A stretch of DNA of 64,000 nucleotides from positions 372,001 to 436,000 of the forward strand of contig JAGTJL010000021.1 in the NCBI GenBank assembly GCA_020746875.1, given 5' to 3'. Source of the DNA: Rhexocercosporidium sp. MPI-PUGE-AT-0058. Lineage: Eukaryota; Ascomycota; Leotiomycetes; Helotiales. Below the pieces are notes generated by a model. That model saw only the letters and a list, made by a program, of their open reading frames with translations. It was not told the origin of the DNA and searched no databases. Positions 44,501 through 56,081 of the stretch are shown here, in pieces (positions within the stretch are counted from its first letter, which is position 1; the number at the start of each line of letters is the position of its first letter). The position numbers and the translations under genes were made by a program.

Positions 44501-47500
44501 CGTAAAAGTCGTTTAAGTATTCTATTAAGATATTATTAATAAATCGCTAAAAAATCGCCGGGCTATTTATAAAGCTAAAAAGAAAAACTTTATATTTATA
44601 CGTGCTATACCGAATGCGGAAAATCGTATAATCTTCGCTTTCGGAGGACATACGAATACGATAGAAGGCTTATTAAATATTAAGCTTTATAAAGACTTTT
44701 ACTTTATAAATACGAGTTATTATCTTATCGATTAAAAGAATTAAATACGGATCTTTTTTTAATAAAGCATTTAGCTTCCGGTAATTAATATAAAGCCGGA
44801 GGCTGCCGTCGGCTTTTTTAGCAAAGAAAATAAAAGCCGTATATAATACGCTAAAAAGCTTAATAAAACTTTTATATAAGTTATTAATAATATACTATTT
44901 AGTCTTTAATAGCTATTCTTTAATTATACGCCGGAAAAGTTTAAAGAATAAGTCGTTTTCCTTAATAAGCTTAATTTAATAATTTACGCTTTAATAATAC
45001 GCTAGTAATTCGTTAAAAGCTCACCGGAAAAAGAAAAGAATATATTTTTAATACTTTATTAAGAGCTTTTTATTTATTAACTTATTATTTTACGTATACT
45101 TAGCTTTTAAAGCTTCTTTTAAGATTAGGTCTTTATTTATTAATACGAGCTCGATACTTAATTAGTCTAAGGCCTCTCGTCGGCGGCGAATTAGCTTTTA
45201 ATCGATTTTATATATTAATATTATAAAGGTTTTTATTTTATTTTTCTTAGCTTTTTTAAATTAAAAGTACGTTATAAATATCGCCGCTATCGATATTAAG
45301 AAGATTTCCGTAATAAGCGCCTTAAGCTAATGCTTCGCCGGGGGAGCTTCACGAGCTCTTCTATTTTTAAATAATAATCTCAGATCACGGGATATCGAAG
45401 AGTTTAATTAATTTTTTATAATACGTAAGCGCTTCTTAATTTCTTTAATAAAGCTCGAGGGTCGAGTCGGCGAAACGTTAGCTATAAGTCGTATAAAGAC
45501 CTTAGACTTAAGGAAATCGTCGAATGCCGCAATCCTGACTTGCTTTCGACGATAATTATTTAAGTTTAAAAAAGCGTTCTTTCGTTTCGTATTAAATTAA
45601 TAAGATTTAATAATTAACTTATTAAAACGATTAATATCGATAAAGACTCGCTAGTTAAAGTACGGTTATACGAGTATATCTAACGGCTATTTTAGTCGAT
45701 TACGATTCTTTATATACGATTACTTTAAGTCGTAATACTCGAGGAACTTTTGATTAATTAAAACGTCGGTATTTCTTAAGTTAATTATTAAGAAAAGAAA
45801 GTTAATTCGCCGGCGGTCGATAATTAAAGTAAATAAAATAGCCGTATCGATTAGCTTGCTTTTCTTATTATTATAACTAGTTAAGACAATTAATTAAAAA
45901 AGTATTATAAAAGAAATATTAAATTACTTAACGAGCCAGTATATAAAAGAGGTTTTAATTATATTAAAAATATTTACTTTATTATTAATATATATAAATA
46001 TTTTAATAAAGAATCTATTTTTTCCTAATTTAATATTAATTAAGAATTATCGTTTTTTAATAAAAACACAGAAATTAAATACTAAATCCTTTTATAAGTT
46101 ATAACTTACGCTAAAGTATAAGTCTTTATTATAGCTTAAAAGTTTTTTAATAACTCGTTAGTCTTTAGGTTTTCGCCGACAATTAGCTCAGAAATTAACT
46201 TATTAAAAGCTTAATTTCTTCGGCGCTTAAAGCAGTCGCTAGCCTAATAGCTAGTCTTATTATAATAGAAGTAAGTATTAAAAGAGACGTTTTTAAGAGT
46301 AAAAAACGGTATAAGAGACTTAAAGCAGCGGAGAAATAAAACCGGAAATAGCGAGCGCGAGCAAACCTTTAGCGATAATTTATAAATTAATATTAAAAGT
46401 TTTCATATTATTATAGCCGGCGTAAGAAAAGTTATACGCCAGCCTTTCTTCTTAAGAATACCGCGTGCGTCGTAGCTATTAAAAGTAACGTTAGCTTAAG
46501 CCTTATAAGTCGTTATAACCTCTTTTAATATAATATTATAAGATTCCCGGTCCGTAATAATTAAGAATTCGTTAAAAGCCGTATAATTTCCGTTTATCTT
46601 ATATTTTTTTATATAAATCATACGCTTAAAAGCCGGAAAGATCTTTTTATATACGTCTTTAAACTAGCGAAAATAAGTAATCTTATTAATAATAATATAA
46701 AAAATAAATTTAATTCGGAAATCGTTATAAGTTATATTATTTATTAATAACTAATTATATATTCTTTTAATAACTTAAACTCGGTTATAATTAAAGAATC
46801 GCTAATCTAAAGCCGTTAAAACGTCGGCAGCAATCTCGAAAGTACCGGTAAATTCAAGGTTTATATATTAAAAGATAATAATCTTTATTTTATTAGCGGT
46901 ATATCGAAAGTAAGCTTTAATTTATAATATTCTATTCTTAAAATTATTTAAATATTTTTTTATAAATAATTTTATTTTTATCTTTTAAATATCGTACTTG
47001 ATATCGCTCTTTTAATCGCTAAAAAAAATACGGAAGTACTTGATTTTAAAAGGCTTTATAACTTGAACCGAATTATTTAGTTTTAGTAAATAATAATTAA
47101 TAATCGGCTAAAGGTCCGCCGCCGTAAGAGCACGTACCGATCGATCGCTCTAAAAAGAAGGAGTACGAGTTTCTTAACGAGGGTTATTAAGAGTATATTA
47201 ATCGAGGGCTTATTTAATAGCGGCAGTAATAGCAGAGCTAACGGAGATCTCGATTAGTTAATTTACTTTTACTTATTAAGTAAAAGTAAAGCCTTTTATA
47301 ATAGCGGTAAGCTTTAGCGAAGCGTCGAAGTAATTTTAAGGTTTATCTTCTAAATCGGAATCGGGTTCTTTAAAGTTATTAAGTTCCTTTATAAAAGTCT
47401 CGACTAAAAAAATAAGAGTATCGGTAAAACTTAGCCGCAAAAAGGCGCTTCTTTTTTTAAAGCTTCGCCGACAGGAAAAAGAAATCAGAAATAATAATAA

Positions 47501-47780
47501 TATAAAATAAAGAAGTATTTAAAGTTATTAATCGATTTATTAATTAAATATAAATTAAAGTCGAAGTTTAAATAACGCGCGTTAAGTTATATAAAGCAAG
47601 TTAATAATAAGAGGTTTTCTAGCTTTCTTTAAAGCAATCTATTATTAATAAAGAAGTACTTATTTATTAAATAAGCAAAAGTATTAAGTTCGTCGTTAAC
47701 TTATTATAAAAGCAAGAAGACGCGACGCGTAAGACTTAATAAAATATAACGTTTTATAACGAAAAAGTTATTAATCTTTT
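41590..47780 (-). pseudogene. RIP-decayed gag-pol of Gypsy B2
   Basis: Same order as in B1: gag on the right, then zinc knuckle, RT, and a chromodomain-like end near the 3' LTR. The RT shows the characteristic Gypsy word FAKKADGSLRL with a RIP-altered neighbourhood. Stops occur at many sites different from those in B1, so a comparison of the two copies would recover most ancestral codons. Confidence 0.78.
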
Positions 47781-47784
47781 CTTA

Positions 47785-48039
47785 TATTATAACTAGCTAA
47801 AAGTTAATATAATACAAAAAATAACTTTATATTTAAATCTAAAGCTACGCTTAAAATTAAAAAAAAAAGATAAAGAGAAAAGAAGAGCTCTTTATAAGAG
47901 AGAGCTTTAATATAAATACATAAAAGGTCCCCTTAGCCTTTCCCGATTAGGCCTAGCGCCATAGTTGCTATGCCAAGGCAATGCTACGAGCGATGCCGAG
48001 CTCGCTCGGTTAGAATACGAGGCTCAGGGAGTCGTAATA
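47785..48039 (-). repeat. 5' LTR of Gypsy B2
   Basis: 255 bp, lightly RIPped at its right half. Ends AGTCGTAATA, the RIPped form of AGTCGTAACA. Confidence 0.88.
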
Positions 48040-48120
48040 ATTATTAACTTGAATATCCGAGTTTTCTTTAAATAACTCTCAACTTTTAAGACTAATTATA
48101 TACTTAAAAGTATATATTCC

Positions 48121-48228
48121 TTAGATATGTAATATCTCTAGTATTCGTCAAATAAGTATTTCCTACGTTTACCTTCCGGCACTTGCTTTGCTACCCTCTT
48201 GTTGTGTGCTTGGTGTTTTCCCCTCCAT
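48121..48228 (-). repeat. Un-RIPped fragment of repeat family H
   Basis: About 105 bp matching H copy 2 near 18080-18180, but with Cs and Gs where all three long copies have T and A (for example CTACCCTCTTGTTGTGTGC against CTATCCTCTTATTATATAT). It appears embedded in element M. It shows the pre-RIP state of the family; its shortness may have let it escape RIP, which needs longer homology. Confidence 0.7.
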
Positions 48229-48816
48229 AGTAATAGTAGTAATAATTATTAAAAGGATTTCTAATGAAAAGAAAAAGTTATTCTTAAGGAATTAATAACT
48301 GTTTATATAAACGATTAATACTACTAGACTATTCTATTATGAATTATAAATTATATAATTACTAATACTTATAAATCTTATAAATATTGAAAATTAATAG
48401 ATTATATAATAAAATATGATTTATAAGTTTAAAGAAGTGTTTAGAATCAAGTAGAACTACTTAGAATATTTTAGAAGCTTATAAAATCTTTTAGTTTTGA
48501 TTATAAATTATATGATTACTAATATGTATAAGTTATTAAAACACGTAATATATAATATAATATTATATTTCTTATTAAAATCGGATTTATAAGCAAATAA
48601 TATACTTAAAACCATTTAAAAGTACTTAGAATCTATTAGAAGCTTATAGATTTCTCTATTTTGATTATAAATTATATTATTATTAATAAAACTTATAACT
48701 TATATTTAGAAATTTCTTAATATATATTGCTTAAATAAATATTCTATTTATAGAAAGTCACGTTTATATCAGGTGACGTATTAATCATGATTTGATTTGA
48801 TTTGATTAATAGCCTC

Positions 48817-49655
48817 CAAGGTGGTCGATAAGTCAGTAAGTCAGTAATCAGTTGAGCTAAAGAAAGCAACTTACTGACTTACCTGCAAAATAACAACTAA
48901 TGAGCTTAACTGATTGGCTTATAAGTTATTAATAAGTTGAGGCTCTATTTAAATATCTAATAATACGGCACTAAAAGCACCAGGGATTTCAATAGAACCA
49001 CGATTTTGCTAATTTTTTAAATACTTTTGGTGCTATAGTATTAAACTAAATAAGCTAGAACTCTTTACAGTAGTCTGTTTAGCGCAAGACGAAAAGACTC
49101 TTTCACACTCTGAGCTCATAGTAGGAATTGCTAATAAATCAAAAGCCACCTGAGCTAATTAAGGCCACTCTACTAAAGATATCACTAGCGCAGGCTCTGG
49201 CGATTATGTTAATCGAGAGTTGGCAGATGGCGCTTGGCCCTTGTATTTGTCTTCCTATAACTTCTTGAAAGCAGCTTTGCTAGCAGTCAGATATGGCTGT
49301 AATCTGTCTGTCTAATTCTTCGAGTTTACTTTTAGATAATTCAGGATTTGCTAGAGTTGTGACGCTGACCGCTCTCGGCAATATTAAGCTAATTAGAAGC
49401 TATACTTAGAGTAGCTGCGGCTAATCAGTAGCTCAGGAACTAATAAGCGAGCCACTTCTAGTTCATTAAATACATTTAGTAGATACCTAAACTCACTCCA
49501 AAATTAAGAAATTTAATTCCTATAGCTTATAAGCTACTTATAAGTTGAGTATTTATTAACTGACTTATTACTAGCCCTAGCCCTAACTTATGACTTACGT
49601 TATAGAGGCCAGCTTAATAGATCAACTTATCTCAGCTTACTTATCGACCACCTTG
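48817..49655 (-). mobile_element. Internally deleted hAT transposon, 839 bp
   Basis: A perfect 17-bp terminal inverted repeat CAAGGTGGTCGATAAGT is flanked by an 8-bp target duplication ATAGCCTC (48809-48816 and 49656-49663). The minus strand encodes the C-terminal hAT dimerisation region (see the pseudogene entry). The N-terminal and catalytic parts are missing, so this is a deletion derivative of a larger autonomous element. It inserted between the TGATT repeat arms of element M. Confidence 0.88.
48965..49360 (-). pseudogene. C-terminal hAT transposase fragment
   Basis: The minus strand reads LQPYLTASKAAFKKL, a stop, then EDKYKGQAPSANSRLT. The dimerisation block follows: LVEWPQLAQVAFDLLAIP, then TMSSECERVFSSCAKQT. 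The last two match the hAT consensus of a hydrophobic DLL-x-IP strand followed by S-S-E-x-ERVFS. Several stops (TAA/TAG/TGA at Gln/Trp positions) interrupt it. In intact proteins this domain joins transposase monomers. Confidence 0.82.
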
Positions 49656-49704
49656 ATAGCCTCAAATCAAATCAAATCAAATCATTGGTCACGCTGTCTT
49701 TAAC

Positions 49705-50450
49705 TATTTCTCTTTAAGGAAACTATATCGTAATAAGAAAAAGTGTGACGACAAGTCATTGCATACGTAGTTACATGGAAGGCAAGTGGTTGATATGCTT
49801 AGAATATTAAGGTACAAAACCTGAAGGGTTCGGCACGAGGTTGCATACACAAAATAGGGGGTAGCGGTCCTAGGCACATAAGGCACTAAAGGCATCGACA
49901 GCACCAGTCGTCTCAAAAATACCAGTTAATTATAGTTTGAATCACGCCACCAATTGTGACGGCTTGCCCTCACCACTAAGGTTAAACCGACAGATCGCAC
50001 AAGCCTCACGGTCCGAACTAGACAAAGGCTCTAGAAAACGCCATCCAGAACTCATAGCACGAAGAGTCAAGGGGTTGGACTGGAACCGTCACGAGAAAAA
50101 CACTTATGGGAAGATCACATAGTGGTTTGAGGTGGTCGCTCGCAGCGTTGCTACTAACCCGGCGCGTAGGCTTCGAATGAGATATCAACCCGAAGTGGGC
50201 GCAGCCAGACTGACCTGCATGCCGCTAACCTCCCTGAAAAGCCCTGAAAAGCCCTGAAATACGCGCCTGAACAAGGCTAGCACATCGTTTTAGTGAATTG
50301 GTTTCTTTATAGTCATGAGCGTTTTCTTCGTTCACGCGAAAAATTAACATTAGATCGATCCAACATCGACTGAACCATACCGACCCTAATTAGGCGTTGA
50401 ACAAGCCACCGACCTTATAGGGGATTATCCAACAGGACGAGGCCTCAACA
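49705..50450. other. Intergenic DNA at the edge of the TE block
   Basis: Normal composition; short frames at 49704-49916 (minus) and 49937-50122 (plus) have no features of real genes. Confidence 0.5.
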
Positions 50451-51857
50451 ATGGCCGCCTTCCCCATCCCAGAACGAGCCGTGGTCCGCCGAACTCATAA
50501 TCCTCCTCTAGACGCAGAACAAAAACTGTTCCTTGCCATACGGGCTCCACGGACTCCCATCCAGCATCGCTGGCTGTTAGAAGTGGTGAAGTTACTCCTT
50601 GATAAATTGCCGCCGGCCCAACCCCCTCTTCCCAGCATCCTGCCTCAGTTCAACCCAGGCCCGCCTCTGCAATCCTTTCTATCTTCCCCCGCGCTTCCGG
50701 CTATCATTCCCCAGCGCAGAATCACTCCAGTCGAAGAGAGATATCAATGGAGCTCCTCTTCACATGAATAGGATGCACCTACGTTCGACTCCATTTGTGA
50801 ACGCTATAATCGACGCCTCACAGACCTGAAGAACCTCCTTAGCCCATTGACCCGCGAAAACGACGGCAGTGGCGATGACCCCAAATATGACGACTCTGGG
50901 TGCGTCCTGCTCTGTTGGGGCAGTTCGTCTAGCTGCCACGCGTTGGCCGTCGACAACATCGGGCGGACTATCGACCAAGAGCTCTTCTGGAAGAAACTTC
51001 AAACGGCATGGTACAACACCCGCGGCCGATGGCGACAGAAGATGCCCTGGTACGGAATCCGGAGAATGAAACAAGTCGAGATCCGCCTCGTTAGCCCCGA
51101 TCCTAAGGATAAAGATCTCTTCCACGGCGTTTATCAATCTGTTGACAAAGTTCTGGAAACCGAGAAGCAAAAACTGTGGGAGAGTATGAGCACGACCACC
51201 CTCCCAGACTACCGGGAGCCAGAGTGTGAAGAAGAATTCTACGATCCCTGGTTCTATCCCTGCCGGTACGCCCCAAGAAAGCCTCCACCATCCACGGCGA
51301 GATGACGTGTGATGGTGTATTCTTTGATCCGGAAATAGGGATATGCCGCGACTCGTGCTCTGTGGAAGAGTTCTATAAGAACAGCGAGCGACTCACGAGG
51401 TTGAAGATGGAGCCGTTGCGGACCCTATTGTTTCAGAGCCCGAAGATGGCTGTGTACAACGAGCTGGAAAATGCGGAGTTAGTCCATTCTAGCAGGTAAG
51501 CGTTGAACTCCTTGAATAGATAATAGACAAAAGCGGTGTGAAGACGAAGTTTAGTCTCGTTAACGACTAAATGGTGCTAGGAGTATCCGAAATCAATACC
51601 AGGGGGAACACTGCGCGAGTCTAGGCCAACTCGTCTTTCGTGGTCTACACATCGAAGAAGGTTGGACGTTTGATGCCGCCATCCCGGCCATCTTTATGCC
51701 ACTCGCCGCCATGGTATCGATATTTGTCGTCCTCGTGGCATGGCTCACCTACTATGACTGGGGAGTGGCATGGAACGTCGGTGCCTGCTTTATCCCACTG
51801 CTGACAGGTCTTGGGAACTGGTTGCTTTCATGTAGGGGCTTCGGGATGACGGACTAG
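50451..51857 (+). pseudogene. Broken gene for a fungal membrane protein of unknown function
   Basis: One frame runs from an ATG at 50451 to 51305, interrupted once by TAG at 50769-50771 (flanking codons read SSSSHE and DAPTFDSICERYNRRL). A frameshift at about 51270-51300 moves the reading into the frame with MTCDGVFFDPEIGICRDSC. That frame continues to a donor GTAAGC (51496) and an acceptor ending at 51580 in matching phase. The last exon (51581-51857) contains two membrane spans, AIPAIFMPLAAMVSIFVVLV and ACFIPLLTGLGNWLL. The central block reads VLLCWGSSSSCHALAVDNIG and then LFWKKLQTAWYNTRGRWRQK, which I associate with conserved hypothetical fungal proteins but cannot name. With one stop and one frameshift it is probably a pseudogene; a sequencing error at the frameshift cannot be excluded. 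Confidence 0.65.
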
Positions 51858-53720
51858 AACAGCGAAAAGAACAGTTAGTGGCGTTGGTTGTGAGCACTCA
51901 ACGCACTGCTGAGACCAACCAGCTGGGAACAAAGTAAGTTGAAAGTTAGGTGGGGAAAAGGCAACAAACACTATACGGGCAGGACGCGGAGAAATTTGAG
52001 ATTGGTGCCTTGGCCACTAGGGATTAAACAGGCGACGGCATGGTTAATCAGACCCAATAATTATAACTTATCATGAATTGTAGCTTCAGGAATGACGCGA
52101 GGTTAATCCCGACAGCAAATTGCTCAAAATCGACCCGTGCTGGTCAGTTTCGTTGATTTAACTAGTATATCTATATCCAAAGAATATGGAAAGTCTATTG
52201 CGGTCGTTTTCTCGCACATACAGCGGATATATGGGTAATACATTGGTCAGCCTCTTCGTCTCAAACACACGCCAAGCTCTGAGTAGAGGGTGACAATGAT
52301 GACCAATTTGCTTACGTGCTTCACTTGTTCCTTATCAACGTTCTCGAGACATATTGTCTGATTCTCACGCAGCAAGAGTATACGTATCTCACACCTCCAG
52401 ATACAGCGGTTGGAGATGTTGTTGTGGCATTTGGTGGAGATGGTCTCCATTCGTGGTACGCAATATGTCGAACAATCTTGTGTTTGGCAGAGTTGTATGG
52501 GGTGAATCGGGGGTAGAGTTAGTGAGAGATAACATCAAAAGGTGTCTATCTCTAGCTCTAGGACCGTGCTATGTTCAATGTATTATGAAAGGAGAGCTTA
52601 CTAAGGACGAAAGATACAGTAAGCAATTCGAATGGGAAAACGACCAATACGGCATGAGTCTGAAGCTGAATTTGTATGTAGTCTTGCTACTGGATCTCAT
52701 TGGCCAGAACCACAGTCAGCGGTCAATCCACAGGAAGATGTCTAGAAGCCAATATCACACTTTGGAAAATTAATACGCAAACATATTACTATACCATAGG
52801 TAGGTTAGCAGAGGAACACAAGCTTCAGAGTACCCATAATCTAAACATGAAGCAGTCATCTTTGGTTTGTGTGCTGACGATCAGGGCAACAGTCGCAGGG
52901 TAAGAGTTCCGTGTCCGACCTTATATCCTAAGGCTACAGCACAGGATGGCTAATAAAGCGGCTGCTCGTGCTGTGAAGCCACTGTAAAACGACCAAAAAA
53001 AAATCAAACCAGAATTGTTCTAGTTGTGTTGACAGTGTCAATAAATTACATCGTTCTCTACAAGGAAGACACCAAAATCGAATCCGACTTCGCCGTGATC
53101 CTCTCAACACCCTCAAAACTCTTGCGGACTCTGTCATCGTTGACGCCATCTTCAAGTTTGTGTATCTTTGCAAGAAGAGCCCTCTTGGAGGCTATGGCTC
53201 AAACCCGCGTTTGCTTTTTTTTTTGGCGGACCGCAAAACAACCTGAAAATAATAATATCGGCCGTGAAAAAGCCGAAAGTTGAAAGCTCGGGGTCCATCG
53301 TGACAGATGCGGTTCTTACGGAGAGCCCATGGCCGATTTTGTAGGCTGCGGTGCAAGGCGGTTTTCTGGTCTGGTGGAGGATGTCGGGATACAAGGAATT
53401 TTCCGGCAAAGTACGCGTTTGCGGCCACAACCTTGCCTTCCTCATCTCAGCAAGAGAGATCATTCCTACGAGCATACTATATCTTGAAGGACTCCACATC
53501 ACACAATTTTTTGATATCCATCTCAGCTTTTTATGGTATGGTATACTTATTCTGTCATGCAACTAATTTGCCAATGTAATTCTCACTGTAGTCTCTTAAC
53601 AGCTAGGGCTCCCATGAAATCAAGTTCAAATCGCCCGGCCTTGTTCTATGCATTATCTTAGCTCTTACCTAAATTGGCATTCAAACATTACAAATTAAGC
53701 TAAACCCTTCAGTCATTGCT
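51858..53720. other. Gene-free stretch
   Basis: About 1.9 kb of normal-composition DNA. Several frames of 60-140 codons exist on both strands (for example 52354-52773 plus, 53562-53152 minus) but none shows a domain, signal peptide or splice-consistent extension. A T-run lies at 53212-53224. Nothing is called. Confidence 0.45.
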
Positions 53721-54783
53721 CTACCAAGCGACAGGGCCCTGGCAAGCTGTGATAACCCCCAGGTAATGATTATGCGCATCTCCAGCGATCGGAATCAGCC
53801 CCGTCCCAGCATTACAACTCTCGCTCCCTACCCCTCCACAGAGCAGAACATTCTCCTTCTCATACACATCCGTCGTCGTAGTACCATTTGTAAGCCAGTA
53901 CTCAGGACTGGTATGCTCATATCCAACCCAAGTCGGTGGAATCTGGGCTACAGGATCGTTCTCATGTGTCATTCTGAAGTTTCCACCTTGTTGAGCAGTG
54001 ACAAAATTCGCGAATGCGGTGTTTCCAATACGCGGAGAGCCATATGAGTACACGTCTGCTTTGATCCCCATGCTCCTCAATTCCGCCGCTGCAAGTGTTC
54101 CAACAGCACCGCCGATGCTGTGACCAGTCACAACGACCTTGTATTCAGGGTGAGCAGCGAGTGCGGCTGTGACAGCGTTCAGAATGACAGTACGGCGCTC
54201 GGCCCATCCCTTGGCGAAGCCCGAGTGGACCGTACAGGATTTACAGCCGGTGATGGTGTATGCCACTTGAACGAAGGAGAAATTGGCAAGCCAGTTCCTA
54301 ATAGTGGCTCCTGACCCAGCAATGGACACGATAATCAGAGATCTAACCGGGTTCAAGCCGACAAATCCTTTGATATTTGTGACCGAAAAGTCATTCCTGC
54401 GCATTATCAGTACATTTACGTAAATGAAGGCGCAAATGAGTGAGCCATGAAGGGAGATCATACGAGCCTCCAAACCCAACGAGTGAAGTCAGCGAATCCG
54501 CTTCAACTTGTGCACAGACCCCTGCAGGACAAGTGATCAGAGCACCGGTAGTTGCATTCTCGTTTGTGGGGCAATACGCTGCCGCCGTGACGTTTGCAAA
54601 CAGCTTAAAGTTATTCAAAACAGCCTCTGAGATGCCGACTGTCGTGTTGGCTAGTTATTTTCGTTAGTTTGCGATGTTGTGACTGGACAATGCACCTTTA
54701 CTTGTTGCTCTTACAGCCACTAATGGGAACGCAGCGACAGAAGAAAGCAAGATGCCGACGAAACCGAGGATCGAGAGCTTCAT
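53721..54783 (-). CDS. Secreted class 3 lipase (feruloyl-esterase-A/lipase fold)
   Basis: Three exons give 314 residues: 54783-54702, 54650-54464 and 54396-53721. Intron 1 (54701-54651, 51 nt) has donor GTAAAG and CTAAC-type branch; intron 2 (54463-54397, 67 nt) has donor GTATGA and acceptor GCGCAG. Phases 1 and 2 match across both. The N-terminus MKLSILGFVGILLSSVAAFP is a signal peptide. The lipase_3 core shows NIKGFVGLNPVRSLIIVSIA, GATIRNWLANFSF, then VVVTGHSIGGAVGTLAA with nucleophile Ser183, NDPVAQIPP with Asp237, and AHNHYLG with His298 as the likely triad. Cys residues in VAYTITGCKSC and near the C-terminus fit extracellular disulfides. Expected role: hydrolysis of acylglycerols or related esters outside the cell. 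The substrate cannot be told from sequence. Confidence 0.92.
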
Positions 54784-56081
54784 TGTAGCGGGTTTGTACG
54801 AACCTCGCAGACTACACGATGTTCGTCAGGAAGATAGTTGAAAGTGCCCTGTCGCGTTGAAAATCAAGATGTAGGTACTTCAGGTCAACGAGATAATGGA
54901 TATGGAGGGCTTTTATGTCTTTCATAAAATCATGGATAACAGTTGGCGCTATCGAAAATCAAGAACAGCTTCTTTCTCCAACCACTATCCGGAGATAAAG
55001 CCCATCGTGGACCGCGCTCGTTCATGCCCCCCCTTTTTGGGCAGGGTTGAAGCTCGCTTGCTACGCGAGATCTGTCTCAACTCTCAATTCGGATGTGGCC
55101 GCTTTGATCTTCCGGAGATTGGCAAACCCCCAGTAATGATGGCATTTCAATGCAATTCCCATCATGTGTGTATCGTCATTGGAATATCGCATCTTTGTTC
55201 GGTTCTTAGGATCGCCTTGACCGATATGCTCACATAGCCCCTGATTATCTCTGCTGTTTCTAGATCCAGCATGCGGTGGACTATGTAAGAAAAGAATTGA
55301 AGGCAGAGTGACTCGCTTAGGATATTTCATTTATTACTTCACTCTGTGCAAACCTGGTAGAGAAGCCATATGAGCAGTAAACATATCTTGGTCAACGGCA
55401 GATAATCAGGCTTTTGAGAGAGCGTCGTCTCTCGTGGGACCCACATCTTTATCGAGGCGCAATTGTGACGTTTTGCAGCCACCGACTTGGCTGTATTTTC
55501 ATCTTCGAGGACCGTCATCACTAATTTGGAAGCGGCTCTATCCTCTCCGATGCATATTACTTAGTTTTTCACATCAAAAAGCCCTCGGAAAGTTCGGTGG
55601 CAAGTGATACTTTCTACTAATTCCTTGCACTCCCAAAGCCAAATTGGTCTCAGTCCCAGAGCTTTTTGATTTTTTTCGCAGATGTGGCTGTGGGGCTGAA
55701 CCCGAATTTCATCACATCAACTTCGAAGCGACTCAGTGCAAACCCAGACTTGACGATCCAGTATGTAATGCCGAAGGACAGACCGACCCAATCACCTCCT
55801 TAAGGAAGCAAGGACAGCCATGTGCACGCTATACGAGCACTCGTGAAATATCACCGTGTCTACACTACATCGCACATCTACTAGGCAGGCCAACAAGCGC
55901 AACAGCCAGCCACTCACTGCCTGTTAGTCGCCGAGTCCATTTACACACCAGCTTTATCTACTTGACGAAAATAACTGCTCTCTCAAAAGTAAACAGTACA
56001 TTTTGTCACCTCACTTGCCCGCCCCCACCCCCAACAACCTTCTTAACTAGACAATCCGAAGGCTTGTATACTCCCACATAA
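54784..56081. other. Intergenic region between permease and lipase genes
   Basis: About 1.3 kb upstream of the lipase and downstream of the permease, both on the minus strand. Short frames (for example 55644-56081 plus, starting from a TTG) have low-complexity or unrecognised sequence. Nothing is called; the lipase promoter must lie in the part next to 54783. Confidence 0.5.

Larger units (their letters stand above)
41313..48039 (-). mobile_element. Gypsy LTR retrotransposon B2 (chromovirus type), RIP-decayed
   Basis: 6727 bp, alignable with B1 (20709-27431) from end to end. LTRs are 41313-41566 (254 bp) and 47785-48039 (255 bp). Target copies ATTAT lie at 41308-41312 and 48040-48044. The minus strand again holds the RT block (FFAKKADGSLRL near 44794-44832; YINDIFIY-like near 44468-44494) and the Gag knuckle region near 46200-46260. 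Differences from B1 are largely C/T and G/A, with each copy mutated at different sites, indicating separate RIP histories. Confidence 0.9.
40997..49696. mobile_element. hAT-type non-autonomous element M (about 1.1 kb) carrying nested insertions
   Basis: Both ends show CAGCGTRACCAA (left 40997-41008, right reverse complement 49685-49696), and the same 8 bp, TCTTTAAC, flank the outside (40989-40996 and 49697-49704). An 8-bp duplication and CA-starting short inverted ends are hAT features. Removing Gypsy B2 (with its ATTAT copy) and the inner hAT element (with its ATAGCCTC copy) leaves about 1121 bp. The remaining DNA is AT-rich with TGATT tandem repeats near both ends (41030-41060, 41080-41100, 48788-48806 and 49664-49684). 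No transposase frame was found, so it would have depended on an autonomous relative. Confidence 0.75.

Noticed and set aside
53152..53562. 136-codon minus-strand frame
   Set aside because: Low-complexity ends, no recognisable motif, no splice support, and competing frames on the other strand.
55644..56081. 145-codon plus-strand frame
   Set aside because: Starts at TTG, Ser/Thr/Pro-rich without motif, and ends abutting the permease stop; more likely intergenic.
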